A DNA stretch of 64,000 nt. Origin: Streptomyces sp. DSM 110735 (GTDB taxonomy: Bacteria > Actinomycetota > Actinomycetes > Streptomycetales > Streptomycetaceae). Of this stretch, positions 43,694-52,289 are shown piece after piece (the stretch's first letter is position 1; each line of letters opens with the position of its first letter). A program made the translations under genes and the position numbers. The notes beneath the pieces were generated by a model, which had not been told where the DNA came from, made no database searches, and saw only the letters and a list, made by a program, of their open reading frames with translations. The stretch is from positions 1 to 64,000 of the forward strand of contig NZ_JACYHF010000011.1 in NCBI RefSeq assembly GCF_016482685.1, given 5' to 3'.

Positions 43694-44778
43694 AGCCCGT
43701 GCTCCCCCCGCTCGTACGTCCCGTCCGCGCCGCCGGACACCCCCTCGGCCGCGCCGTCGGCGCTGTCGTCGGCGTCGTAGGACTCGTACGCCGCCAGCGC
43801 CTCGCGGGCCGCCCGGCGGGCGCTGTCGGCCAGTTCGGGCGGCGAGACGATCCGGCCGTCGCGGCCGAGCCGCAGGGCGAGCCGCCTGAGCGAGGCCGGA
43901 TCGGGGGTGCGCAGAGTGATACGCAGCCCGCCGTCGGGAAGCTCATCGGCGCTGTCGTGCGGGTAGTACTCGGCGACCCAGCGCCCGCCCGGGCCGACCT
44001 CGACCACGACCTCGGGATCCTCGGCGGCCGGCTGCACCAGCGCCTCGGAGAGGTCGCGGGGTGCTATCTCGGGCGGCGCGGACGGCTCGTCCAGGATGCG
44101 GATCTCCGCCACGCGGTCGAGGCGGAAGGTGCGGCGCGCCTCGGAGCGGCGGCACCACGCCTCGACGTAGGTGTGTCCGACGCTGACCAGCCGGATCGGG
44201 TCGATCTCGCGCTCGGTCAGCTCGTCGCGGGCCGGGGAGTAGTAGCGGATCCACAGCCTGCGGCGCTCGGAGATGGCGCGGTCCACGTCGGCGAAGACGC
44301 CGCCCTCGGACTCGAAGGTCACCGAGAGCCGCGAGCTGGCCCCCGCCGCGTCGCCCGCCGAGGTCTCGACCTTGGCGGTGGCGCGCAGCAGAGCCTGGCG
44401 GTCGCTCTCGCGCAGACCGGGCAGGGTGGCCACCGCGCGGGCGGCGACCAGCAGCGCGGTCGCCTCGTCGGCGGCCAGCCGCAGCGGTTCGGCGGCGTCG
44501 GCGCCCAGGGCGGCGGGGTTGTGCCACCAGATGCGCTCGCCGTCGGTGTCGATGTCGAGGAGGTCGCCGCCCCGGAAGCTGGTGCCGCACATGGGCAGCA
44601 CGTCGAGGTCGGAGACCAGTTCGTCCTCGGTGATGCCGAAGGCGCGGGCCACGTCCGCGATGCGGGCGCCGGGGCGCTCGCGCAGATAGGTCACCAGGGA
44701 CAGCATCCGCCGGGTCTGGTCGATGGCGCTCGCGGGCCTGACCGCTTTTCCTGCCATGGTTGTGCTCAGCTCCCCCAT
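43690..44778 (-). CDS. pafC: WYL-domain transcription activator PafC
   Basis: The 362-residue protein has an N-terminal winged HTH (about 20-75; LVTYLRERPGARIADVARAFG), a WYL domain (about 165-245; LWIRYYSPARDE, RTFRLDRVAEI) and a WCX C-terminal extension. With PafB it forms the LexA-independent DNA-damage activator in mycobacteria, probably gated by ssDNA at the WYL domain. ATG 44778 overlaps the pafB TGA by one base (TGATG); a second in-frame ATG at 44757 is possible. The C-terminal 30 residues are acidic and variable. Confidence 0.93.
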   Translation of the reverse strand: MGELSTTMAGKAVRPASAIDQTRRMLSLVTYLRERPGARIADVARAFGITEDELVSDLDVLPMCGTSFRGGDLLDIDTDGERIWWHNPAALGADAAEPLRLAADEATALLVAARAVATLPGLRESDRQALLRATAKVETSAGDAAGASSRLSVTFESEGGVFADVDRAISERRRLWIRYYSPARDELTEREIDPIRLVSVGHTYVEAWCRRSEARRTFRLDRVAEIRILDEPSAPPEIAPRDLSEALVQPAAEDPEVVVEVGPGGRWVAEYYPHDSADELPDGGLRITLRTPDPASLRRLALRLGRDGRIVSPPELADSARRAAREALAAYESYDADDSADGAAEGVSGGADGTYERGEHGL

Positions 44779-45731
44779 CAGCCCTTGGCCACGGCACGCA
44801 GCCGGTCCACCACGTCCGCGCGCAGCTCGGCGGGTTCAAGCACCACCACGTCGGGTCCGAACTCCACCAGCCAGGCGTCGAGACCGTGCCCGTACGGAAT
44901 CTCCAGCTCGTCCCAGCCGTCGCCGAGGTCGCGGACCTTGACGGCCTTCGCGCGCAGCGGGTACCCGGCGCCCGAGCGCAGCCGGATCAGCGCCGAGCGG
45001 TCGGCGCTCTCGCCCGCCCACCCGGCCACAGTCTCGCGCACGGTGACGACGTCGGGCACGGGCGCGGTGAAGCCGGTGCCGCGGGCGCGGACCTTGCCGG
45101 TGATCCGGGAGAGCCTGAAGACGCGCTCGGCGCCCCGGTCGCGGTCCCAGCCCGCGAGGTACCAGTGCCCGCGCCAGCACTCGAGCGCCCACGGCTCGAC
45201 GTGCCGGGGTTCGGGGTGGGCGGCGGACGCCTTGCGGTAGTCGAAGAGCACCGGGCGGCGGTCACGGCAGGCGAGCATCAGCGGCTCGAAGGCGGCCTCG
45301 TGCACCGGGATGCGCGGCTCCAGGGCGCTGTGCGCGCCGTAGGGGTCGACGTCCTCGGGCAGTCCGGCGGCGCGCAGCTTCTGCAGGGCGCCGCTGGCGG
45401 CACCGGCGAGCCGCGCCTGCTGCCAGACCTTGGCGGCGAGACCGAGGGCCGCGGCCTCCTCGGCGTCCAGGGTGATGGGCGGCAGCCGGTTGCTGTCGCC
45501 GCGGGCGAGATAGCCGACCTCGCCCTCGATGTTCTCGACGGTCTCGATGACGAGTCCCAGCTCGCGCAGATCGTCCTTGTCCCGCTCGAACATGCGGTTG
45601 AAGGCGTCGTCCGAGCCCGCTTCCAGGTACGCCTCGATGGACTCGCGCAGCTCGCGCTTGCTGAGCGGCCGCCGTGTGCCGAGCAGGCACAGCGCGAGGT
45701 TCATCAGCCGCTCGGCCTTGGCAATGGCCAT
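44778..45731 (-). CDS. pafB: WYL-domain transcription activator PafB
   Basis: The 317-residue paralogue of PafC has HTH (about 1-65; LMNLALCLLGTRRPLSKRELR), WYL domain (about 140-215; RPVLFDYRKASA, ERVFRLSRITGKV) and WCX domain. Its name comes from co-occurrence with pafA, but its role is transcription, not pupylation. ATG 45731 begins MAIAKAERLMNL with GAAGGGCG upstream. It is the first gene of pafB-pafC-zinc-ribbon. Confidence 0.93.
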   Translation of the reverse strand: MAIAKAERLMNLALCLLGTRRPLSKRELRESIEAYLEAGSDDAFNRMFERDKDDLRELGLVIETVENIEGEVGYLARGDSNRLPPITLDAEEAAALGLAAKVWQQARLAGAASGALQKLRAAGLPEDVDPYGAHSALEPRIPVHEAAFEPLMLACRDRRPVLFDYRKASAAHPEPRHVEPWALECWRGHWYLAGWDRDRGAERVFRLSRITGKVRARGTGFTAPVPDVVTVRETVAGWAGESADRSALIRLRSGAGYPLRAKAVKVRDLGDGWDELEIPYGHGLDAWLVEFGPDVVVLEPAELRADVVDRLRAVAKG

Positions 45732-45769
45732 CGACGCCCTTCGCCTTCCTCTGGTGCTTCCGATCGTCG

Positions 45770-45797
45770 ACCGTACCGCCCAGCGGTGGCACGGCAA
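45770..45797 (-). promoter_or_regulatory. Candidate housekeeping promoter of pafB
   Basis: On the minus strand TTGCCG (45797-45792) and TACGGT (45775-45770) are separated by 16 bp and lie 39 bp before the pafB start. This matches SigA/HrdB-type spacing. It is a sequence-only call. Confidence 0.4.
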
Positions 45798-45847
45798 AAG
45801 CCAGAACAAAGAAGAAGGGCCATTACGGACAGCAAAGGTCATAAAAG

Positions 45848-45876
45848 AAGGGCCCGTACCCGGGGTACGAGCCCTT
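45848..45876 (-). terminator. Hairpin with T-rich tail after FKBP gene
   Basis: A 13-bp stem with one G-U pair (AAGGGCCCGTACC, loop CGG, GGTACGAGCCCTT on the plus strand) is followed on the minus strand by CTTTTATG. It lies 29 bp past the FKBP stop and ends that transcript before the pafB promoter. Confidence 0.85.
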
Positions 45877-45904
45877 CCTCGATCAGATCCGGTCGGTCAC
45901 CGGG

Positions 45905-46285
45905 TCAGCGCTTGTTCACGCCCACCAGGTCGCAGACGAAGATCAGGGTCTCGCCCGGGGCGATCGCGCGACCGGCACCGCGGTCGCCGTAGGCGAGGTG
46001 CGCGGGGATGGTGAGCTGGCGGCGGCCGCCGACCTTCATGCCCTGCACGCCCTTGTCCCAGCCCTGGATGACCTGGCCGACACCGAGCTGGAACTCCAGC
46101 GGCGTACCGCGGTTCCAGGAGGCGTCGAACTCCTCGCCGGTCGAGAAGGCGACACCCACGTAGTGGACCTTGACGAAGTCCTTCGCCTCGGCCACCTCGC
46201 CGTCACCCTCCCAGATCTCCTTGATCTCGAGGTCCGCCGGCGGCTCGCCGCCCGGGAAGTCGATCTCCGGCTTGTCGATGTTCAC
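45905..46285 (-). CDS. FKBP-type peptidyl-prolyl isomerase
   Basis: The 126-residue cytoplasmic FKBP has the catalytic fold (about 30-124): VKVHYVGVAFSTGEEFDASWNR, in two parts, then QVIQGWDKGVQGMKVGGRR and IPAHLAYGDRGAG. The Trp floor (IQGW), Asp and Tyr ligand residues are present. GTG 46285 follows AGGAG by seven bases; an earlier ATG would add 16 Cys/Ser-rich residues of another character. It should catalyse proline isomerisation during folding. Confidence 0.93.
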   Translation of the reverse strand: MNIDKPEIDFPGGEPPADLEIKEIWEGDGEVAEAKDFVKVHYVGVAFSTGEEFDASWNRGTPLEFQLGVGQVIQGWDKGVQGMKVGGRRQLTIPAHLAYGDRGAGRAIAPGETLIFVCDLVGVNKR

Positions 46286-46375
46286 GTCAAAGCTCCTGCT
46301 TGTGTACGACACGTAACACGGACAGTCTTTCATTGCTCACGGCCGCGGCGCCCCGTACGGGGCACCCGGCACGCC

Positions 46376-47377
46376 CTACATCGCGGCGAGGATGTCCACC
46401 GTGAACACCAGCGTCGAGCCCTTCTTGATGTCGCCCCCGCCGGGCGGGTTGTCGCCGTAGGCGAGGTCCGGCGGGACCACGACGAGCACCCGGCTGCCGA
46501 TCTTCTTCCCGGTGATCCCCTGCGCCAGACCCTTGACGACCTGCTCCATCTGCTCCACCGAGAACTGGCTCAGCCGCCCGGTGCCGTACGTCTGCTGGAA
46601 CACCTTGCCGCTGTCCCACACCAGACCCTGGAACTGGCACAGCACCGTCTGGTCCTTCTTGACCGCCTGGCCGTCGCCCTCCAGTACGTAGTTCGACACC
46701 AGCTTCTTCGGCGGCGCCGACTTCGGAACGGTCACTTTCGGCGCGGCGCCGTCGGTGTTCGTGGCGACCTTCGGCAGCGCCGCGTCGTCCTGCGGGACGG
46801 CCTTGCCCTTGGCCGAGCTCTTGGAGTTGAAGGAGTCGATCACGTCGATGACGAACACCAGCGTGTCGGTGCCCTTGATCCCCGCCTGCGAGTTGCCCGA
46901 CTCGCCGTACCCCCAGGTCGGCGGCACCGCGATCTCCACCCGGCTGCCGGTCTTCTTGCCCGCCAGCGCGTACCGCCAGCCGTCGATGATGCTGCCCTGC
47001 GCCAACTGGATCACCAGCGGCTGCCGGTCGTAGGAGTTGTCGAAGACCTTGCCCGAGCTCCAGATCTGACCCAGGTAGTTCGCCTGGATGAAGTCGTTCT
47101 CCGCGACCGCCCGGCCGTTGCCCGCGATGACCGTGCGCACCGCCAGGTTCTTCGACGGCTCCCCCTCGCCCTTGGCCACCGTCGGCTTCTGGCCGAACTC
47201 CTTGCCCCCCGTGATCGCCGGCAGCGGACCGTCCACGATCTTCGGCGGCGGCGCGGACGACGCCGACGGAGACGGAGACGCGCTCGCCTTGCTGGACTTC
47301 GAATCGCCGTCGCCACACCCGGCGAGCGTGACCAGTCCTGCGGGAACGGCGGCGAGGAGCAGTGAACGTCGGCGCAC
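46376..47377 (-). CDS. Lipoprotein with two FKBP domains
   Basis: The 333-residue exported protein has a lipobox LAGC (Cys21) and a Ser/Pro linker. A first FKBP domain (about 75-180; NYLGQIWSSGKVFDNSYDR, SIIDGWRYALAGKKTG, PPTWGYGE) follows. The second FKBP-like domain (about 215-333) lacks the usual IxGW floor at the equivalent place (EQVVKGLAQGITG), so it is probably a binding rather than catalytic unit. It should sit on the outer membrane face as a folding factor. Confidence 0.9.
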   Translation of the reverse strand: MRRRSLLLAAVPAGLVTLAGCGDGDSKSSKASASPSPSASSAPPPKIVDGPLPAITGGKEFGQKPTVAKGEGEPSKNLAVRTVIAGNGRAVAENDFIQANYLGQIWSSGKVFDNSYDRQPLVIQLAQGSIIDGWRYALAGKKTGSRVEIAVPPTWGYGESGNSQAGIKGTDTLVFVIDVIDSFNSKSSAKGKAVPQDDAALPKVATNTDGAAPKVTVPKSAPPKKLVSNYVLEGDGQAVKKDQTVLCQFQGLVWDSGKVFQQTYGTGRLSQFSVEQMEQVVKGLAQGITGKKIGSRVLVVVPPDLAYGDNPPGGGDIKKGSTLVFTVDILAAM

Positions 47378-47440
47378 GGAGATGCCTCGTAATCGGTCGA
47401 TCTTGCGGATTGGCGTGCGCGCAACTCTACGGCGTGAGAA

Positions 47441-47469
47441 GGGCGCCGTACGGGAAACGTACGGCGCCC
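47441..47469 (-). terminator. Perfect hairpin after pafA
   Basis: A 12-bp perfect stem (GGGCGCCGTACG, loop GGAAA, CGTACGGCGCCC) lies 54 bp past the pafA stop and before the lipoprotein gene start. Confidence 0.85.
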
Positions 47470-47522
47470 GTGTGGCGATCCGTCAGACACCCACGGAAAA
47501 CCACCCCTTCACGCGGTCGGCA

Positions 47523-48884
47523 CTACATTCCCGCGATCAGCTTCTCCACCCGGTCGTCCACCGAACGGAACGGGTCCTTGCACAACACGGTGCGCTGCGC
47601 CTGGTCGTTGAGCTTCAGATGCACCCAGTCCACCGTGAAGTCCCGGCGCTGCTCCTGCGCGCGCCGGATGAAGTCACCGCGAAGGCGCGCCCGAGTCGTC
47701 TGCGGCGGCACCGACTTGCCCTCGAAGATCTTCAGGTCGTTGCAGATCCGCGCCGCCTGACCCTTCTTCTCCAGCAGGTAGTACAGCCCACGACGACGGT
47801 GGATGTCGTGATACGCGAGGTCTATCTGCGCGACCCGCGGATGCGACATCGTCATGTTGTGCTTCTCGCGGTACCGCTCGATGAGCTTGTACTTCATCAC
47901 CCAGTCGATCTCGGTACCGATCCGGTCCAGCTCCTCGGTCTCGATCGCGTCCAGCGTGCGGCCCCACAGCTCCAGGACCTGCGCCACCGTGCCCGTACGG
48001 ATACCCCGCCGGTCGCAGAAGTCGACCGCCTTGTCGAAGTACTCGCGCTGCACCTCCAGCGCGGACGCCTCGCGACCGCTGGCCAGGCGCACCTTGCGCC
48101 GCCCGGTGATGTCGTGACTCACCTCGCGGATCGCCCGGATCGGGTTCTCCAGGGTGAGGTCGCGCATCACGGTGCCCGCCTCGATCATGCGCAGCACCAG
48201 GTCCGTCGCGCCCACCTTCAGCAGCATGGTCGTCTCGGACATGTTCGAGTCGCCCACGATGACATGCAGACGCCGGTAGCGCTCGGCGTCCGCGTGCGGC
48301 TCGTCGCGGGTGTTGATGATGGGCCGCGAACGCGTCGTCGCCGACGACACGCCCTCCCAGATGTGCTCCGCGCGCTGGCTGACGCAGTACACCGCGCCCC
48401 GCGGCGTCTGGAGCACCTTGCCCGCGCCGCACAGCAACTGCCTCGTCACCAGGAACGGGATGAGAATGTCCGCGAGGCGGGAGAACTCACCGTGCCGGGC
48501 CACCAGATAGTTCTCGTGGCACCCGTACGAATTGCCCGCCGAGTCGGTGTTGTTCTTGAAAAGGTAGACGTCGCCCGCGATTCCCTCCTCGTGCAGGCGT
48601 CGTTCCGCGTCCACCAGGAGTCCTTCGAGAATGCGCTCGCCAGCCTTGTCGTGAGTGACCAGCTCGGTCACATTGTCACACTCGGGTGTCGCGTATTCCG
48701 GATGTGAGCCCACGTCGAGATACAGCCGGGCGCCGTTTCGCAGAAAGACATTGCTGCTGCGACCCCATGACACGACACGGCGGAAGAGGTACCGCGCCAC
48801 CTCGTCAGGAGACAGTCGCCGCTGTCCCCTGAACGTGCACGTGACGCCGTACTCGTTCTCCAGCCCGAAAATGCGGCGGTCCAT
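47523..48884 (-). CDS. pafA: Pup-protein ligase
   Basis: The 453-residue carboxylate-amine ligase of the glutamine synthetase-like superfamily starts with IFGLENEYGVTCTF and has NGARLYLDVGSHPEYATPE, NNTDSAGNSYGCHENYL and GDSNMSE. The C-terminal domain has the AxxxDIPxxxxG-type Pup-tail region (LYYLLEKKGQAARI). It couples the C-terminal Glu of Pup to substrate lysines with ATP. It is separated from the rest of the pup locus by the MFS/LacI pair and prcAB. Confidence 0.97.
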   Translation of the reverse strand: MDRRIFGLENEYGVTCTFRGQRRLSPDEVARYLFRRVVSWGRSSNVFLRNGARLYLDVGSHPEYATPECDNVTELVTHDKAGERILEGLLVDAERRLHEEGIAGDVYLFKNNTDSAGNSYGCHENYLVARHGEFSRLADILIPFLVTRQLLCGAGKVLQTPRGAVYCVSQRAEHIWEGVSSATTRSRPIINTRDEPHADAERYRRLHVIVGDSNMSETTMLLKVGATDLVLRMIEAGTVMRDLTLENPIRAIREVSHDITGRRKVRLASGREASALEVQREYFDKAVDFCDRRGIRTGTVAQVLELWGRTLDAIETEELDRIGTEIDWVMKYKLIERYREKHNMTMSHPRVAQIDLAYHDIHRRRGLYYLLEKKGQAARICNDLKIFEGKSVPPQTTRARLRGDFIRRAQEQRRDFTVDWVHLKLNDQAQRTVLCKDPFRSVDDRVEKLIAGM

Positions 48885-48893
48885 GCATGAACA

Positions 48894-50153
48894 TTACGCC
48901 CGATCCCCTGAACTGAAACGGGGTTGGGCAGCACGATTCGGATCATTTTCCGAGGACACCACCACGACCCCGCCCACCGCCGGGCCCGTCAGCACCCGCC
49001 CCGTGGCCAGCAGGACCAGCAACGACACGGCCCCCGCCACACCCGGCAGCGCGAAACCCCACAGCGCCCCGCCCGCCTCCACCACCGGACCGGCAAGACC
49101 CGTACCCACCGACGCACCCACCACGAACGTCGTCACCAGCCACGAGAAAGCCTCCGTCACCGTCCCCGCCGGAGCATGCCGGTCCACGATCACGAACGCA
49201 CACGCGATGCACGGCGCCAGGAACACCCCCGCCAGCACCGACAGCAGCACCATCCACGCCGGACCAGGCATCAGCGTGAGCGGCACGTAACACACCGCCA
49301 GCAGCGCCACCAGCACCCGCAGCCGCCGCTCCGGCGCCCCCGCCCAGCGCCGCGCCCCGTACACCGTGCCGCCCACCAGCGCGCCCAGACCGACCCCCGC
49401 CATCATCCAGCCGTACACCGCGTCACCCCCGTGACCGTCCGCGTACGACACCGCCGCCACCGCGATCGACCCCATCGCGATCCCCACGAACAAAAACGCC
49501 GCCAGCAGCGCCAGCAGCCCGGGCGACCGCAGCGCCCCCAGCCAGTGCGCTTCCCTCGGCTCCGAACGCCACTGACGCGACGGCCGCGAAAGCACCACCG
49601 ACAGCGCCCCGAGCACCCCCAGTCCGTTCAGCACCAGCAGCGCCGCCCGCTCCGACCACAGCGACACGCACAACGTCACCAGCAGCGGACCCGCCGTGAA
49701 CATGACCTCCTGCGCCACCGCGTCCAGCGCGTACGCCGTGTGCACCTGGTCCTCCCGGCGCAGCACCGACGGCCACAACGCCCGCAACCCGCCCTCCAGC
49801 GGCGGCGTGAACAGCCCCGACGCCGCCACCAGGACATACGCCAGCGGCAGCGGACCGATCCCCACGAAGGCGAACCCCACCATGGCCAGCGCGGAGAGCA
49901 CCGCCGCCGGCAACTGCACCCGGGGCTGCCCATGGACGTCCACCAGACGGCCCAGCAGCGGCTGCCCCACCGCGTTCGCCACCCCGTACACCGCCGCCAG
50001 CGCCCCCGCCAGGCTGTACGAACCCCCCTCGGCCCGCACGAACAGCAACAGCGCGATCGACGCCACCGCGTTGGGCAAACGGCCCACCAGGGTGCCGGTC
50101 AGCAGCCGCATCGCGTGTCTCGCCCGCAGGATCTCCAGATACCCCGTCGCCAT
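48894..50153 (-). CDS. MFS transporter
   Basis: The 419-residue protein has about twelve membrane segments and the MFS loop motif GRLVDVHGQPRVQL (about 75-88). It resembles small-molecule or drug exporters; no substrate is evident. The start at ATG 50153 (MATGYLEILRARHAM) is preferred because an ATG at 50243 would place the coding region over the inverted repeat at 50213-50239. It ends 9 bp from pafA, so readthrough into pafA is possible. It is divergent from the LacI gene. Confidence 0.88.
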   Translation of the reverse strand: MATGYLEILRARHAMRLLTGTLVGRLPNAVASIALLLFVRAEGGSYSLAGALAAVYGVANAVGQPLLGRLVDVHGQPRVQLPAAVLSALAMVGFAFVGIGPLPLAYVLVAASGLFTPPLEGGLRALWPSVLRREDQVHTAYALDAVAQEVMFTAGPLLVTLCVSLWSERAALLVLNGLGVLGALSVVLSRPSRQWRSEPREAHWLGALRSPGLLALLAAFLFVGIAMGSIAVAAVSYADGHGGDAVYGWMMAGVGLGALVGGTVYGARRWAGAPERRLRVLVALLAVCYVPLTLMPGPAWMVLLSVLAGVFLAPCIACAFVIVDRHAPAGTVTEAFSWLVTTFVVGASVGTGLAGPVVEAGGALWGFALPGVAGAVSLLVLLATGRVLTGPAVGGVVVVSSENDPNRAAQPRFSSGDRA

Positions 50154-50212
50154 GTGCCGCCCAGCCGCCCTTCGCCCAGCCCCTCCGGGCCGCCTCGACG
50201 CCTCCGAAGTGT

Positions 50213-50239
50213 TACGTATAACTAACGCATTCATACGTA
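50213..50239. promoter_or_regulatory. Inverted repeat TACGTAT-N13-ATACGTA, candidate LacI operator
   Basis: Perfect 7-bp arms (50213-50219, 50233-50239) lie in the 130-bp divergent region between the MFS and LacI genes, in locally A/T-rich DNA. The geometry and position fit the binding site of the adjacent LacI-type protein, controlling both genes. Confidence 0.6.
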
Positions 50240-50283
50240 CCATGTGCGCTGTTCACCCGTCCACACGAAGGAGCAGGCCCACG

Positions 50284-51357
50284 GTGGCACGCAGCAGCAG
50301 CACGCGCCCGACCAGCCGTGACGTGGCCCAGGCCGCCGGAGTCTCCCAGGCCGCCGTCTCCCTCGTCCTCGGCGACAAATGGCGCGGCCGCGTCTCCGAG
50401 ACCACCGCCGAACGCGTCCGCGAAGCCGCCCGCGCCCTCGGCTACCGCCCCAACCTCGCCGCCCGCAACCTCCGCCTCGGCAGCACCCGCACCGTCCTCC
50501 TCGTCGTCCCCGCCCTCACCACCGAATTCTTCGCAGGCGTCTACACCGGCGCCGCCCGCGTCGCCGCCACCCACGGCTTCGGCGTCGTCCTCTACCCCTC
50601 CCCCGAAGGCGTCGGACCGGCCCACCCGTCTCCCACCACCGCCCTCAAAGGAAGGCCCTTGCGGGCCGCCCCCATCCCAGACCCCTTCGCCTCTGCCGAA
50701 GCCGCCCTCGACGGCGTCATCGCCTCCTCCATGGCCGCCGACGCCCTCACCGCCATCCGCGGCGACCAACTCCCCCTCGTCATGCTCGACAGCGACCCCC
50801 ACGGCAGCCTCGGCGCCGCCACCGTCAACCTCGACATCGCCGACGGCGTCCGCCAGGTCGCCGAACACCTCCTCGCCCTCGGCCACCGCCACGTCCTCCA
50901 CCTCGCCGCCGACATCCCCTCCTGGACCTTCCGCGCCCGCGCCCGCGAACTCGCCGACCGCCTCGCCGCCGTACCCGGCACCCGGCTGCGCACCGCCACC
51001 GCCCCCATCACCATCGACGACGCCCGCGCCGCCACCGAAACCGCCCTCACCGCACCAGGACCCCGCCCCACCGCCGTCGTCTGCGACGACGACAAACTCG
51101 CCGCGGGCGCCTACAAAGCCCTGCGCCGCCTCGGACTCCGCGTCCCCGACGACATCTCCGTCACCGGCCTCGACGACCTCGCCCTCGCCACCGCCATCGA
51201 CCCCGAACTCACCACCGTCCGCCTCGACGCCGAACTCTTCGGCGAACGCGGCATGGAAGCCCTCCTCGCCGTCCTGGACGGCCGCGCACCCGCCGGTGGC
51301 GACATCCCCGTCCAGCTCGTCGTACGCGGCTCCACAGGCCCCGCCAGAGACGCCTAG
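50284..51357 (+). CDS. LacI family transcriptional regulator
   Basis: The 357-residue protein has an N-terminal LacI HTH (about 9-55; TSRDVAQAAGVSQAAVSLVLG, hinge LGYRPNLAARNLRLG) and a periplasmic-binding-type sensor domain (about 65-355). An extra Pro/Ser-rich insertion (about 105-135) is not usual in the family. GTG 50284 follows AAGGAG by nine bases. Its coding strand is very C-rich. It probably represses the divergent MFS gene. Confidence 0.9.
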   Translation: MARSSSTRPTSRDVAQAAGVSQAAVSLVLGDKWRGRVSETTAERVREAARALGYRPNLAARNLRLGSTRTVLLVVPALTTEFFAGVYTGAARVAATHGFGVVLYPSPEGVGPAHPSPTTALKGRPLRAAPIPDPFASAEAALDGVIASSMAADALTAIRGDQLPLVMLDSDPHGSLGAATVNLDIADGVRQVAEHLLALGHRHVLHLAADIPSWTFRARARELADRLAAVPGTRLRTATAPITIDDARAATETALTAPGPRPTAVVCDDDKLAAGAYKALRRLGLRVPDDISVTGLDDLALATAIDPELTTVRLDAELFGERGMEALLAVLDGRAPAGGDIPVQLVVRGSTGPARDA

Positions 51358-51458
51358 CGGGCCACCACCGGACAACCGGCGCCCCGAACACGGAAAAACC
51401 CCGGCCGGAGAACCGGCCGGGGCACACCCGCCTCGCACACCTGGAGGTCGCGGGAAAC

Positions 51459-52211
51459 TCACTCCTCCTCGGAGTCGTCCTCCCCCGCACTCTTCGACAG
51501 CGTCGACGCACCGTCCCCCGCCAGCAGACGGTCGAGCTGACGACCCACGATCCGCTTGAACTTCCGCTTCTGCGGACGCGTACGGTCCAGCACCGCCACC
51601 TCAAGACGCTCGGCCGGGATCTCCCGCTCGCTGCCGTTGGTGTCCCGCGACAGCGCCTGCACCGCCAGCTTCAACGCCTCCGCCAGCGTCATCCCGTCCC
51701 GGTGCCGCTGATCCAGGAACGTACTGATCTGCTCCGCGTTGCCACCCACCGCGACCGAACCGTGCTCGTCCACGATGGAACCGTCGTGCGGCAGCCGGTA
51801 GATCTGATCGCCGTCCGGCGTCTCACCGACCTCCGCCACCACCAGCTCCACCTCGTACGGCTTCTCGGCCGCCGAGGAGAAGATCGTGCCCAGCGTCTGC
51901 GCGTACACGTTCGCCAGACCGCGCGCGGTCACGTCGTCACGGTCGTAGGTGTAACCACGCAGATCCGCGTAGCGCACACCACCGATGCGCAGGTTCTCGT
52001 ACTCGTTGTACTTACCGGCGGCCGCGAAACCGATCCGGTCGTAGATCTCGCTGAACTTGTGCAGCGCACGGGACGGGTTCTCACCGACGAACACGATGCC
52101 GTCGGCGTACTGCATGACCACCAGGCTGCGACCGCGCGCGATGCCCTTGCGGGCGTACTCCGCGCGGTCCGCCATGGCCTGCTGGGGTGAGACATAGAAC
52201 GGCGTCGACAC
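51459..52211 (-). CDS. prcA: 20S proteasome alpha subunit
   Basis: The 250-residue protein starts STPFYVSPQQAMADRAEYARKGIARG, split here for recognition, the gate-forming N terminus of actinobacterial alpha rings. The alpha/beta sandwich follows (ALHKFSEIYDRIGFAAAG, DRDDVTARGLANVYAQ), with an acidic C-terminal tail. Seven subunits form each outer ring and dock the HbYX-like tail of Arc. GTG 52211 has AAAGGGA upstream. It is 78 bp after prcB. Confidence 0.97.
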   Translation of the reverse strand: MSTPFYVSPQQAMADRAEYARKGIARGRSLVVMQYADGIVFVGENPSRALHKFSEIYDRIGFAAAGKYNEYENLRIGGVRYADLRGYTYDRDDVTARGLANVYAQTLGTIFSSAAEKPYEVELVVAEVGETPDGDQIYRLPHDGSIVDEHGSVAVGGNAEQISTFLDQRHRDGMTLAEALKLAVQALSRDTNGSEREIPAERLEVAVLDRTRPQKRKFKRIVGRQLDRLLAGDGASTLSKSAGEDDSEEE

Positions 52212-52289
52212 CGGTTATCCGTCCCTTTCTGTCATGGTCACTGGATCACCTCGGATGAAGAAGACCGGCCGGGAGCACCCGGCCCGCGC

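Noticed and set aside
49696..50283. Extended N terminus for the LacI regulator
   Set aside because: The in-frame upstream part is antisense to the MFS gene and crosses the operator-like dyad; GTG 50284 has a good ribosome site and the HTH follows directly.
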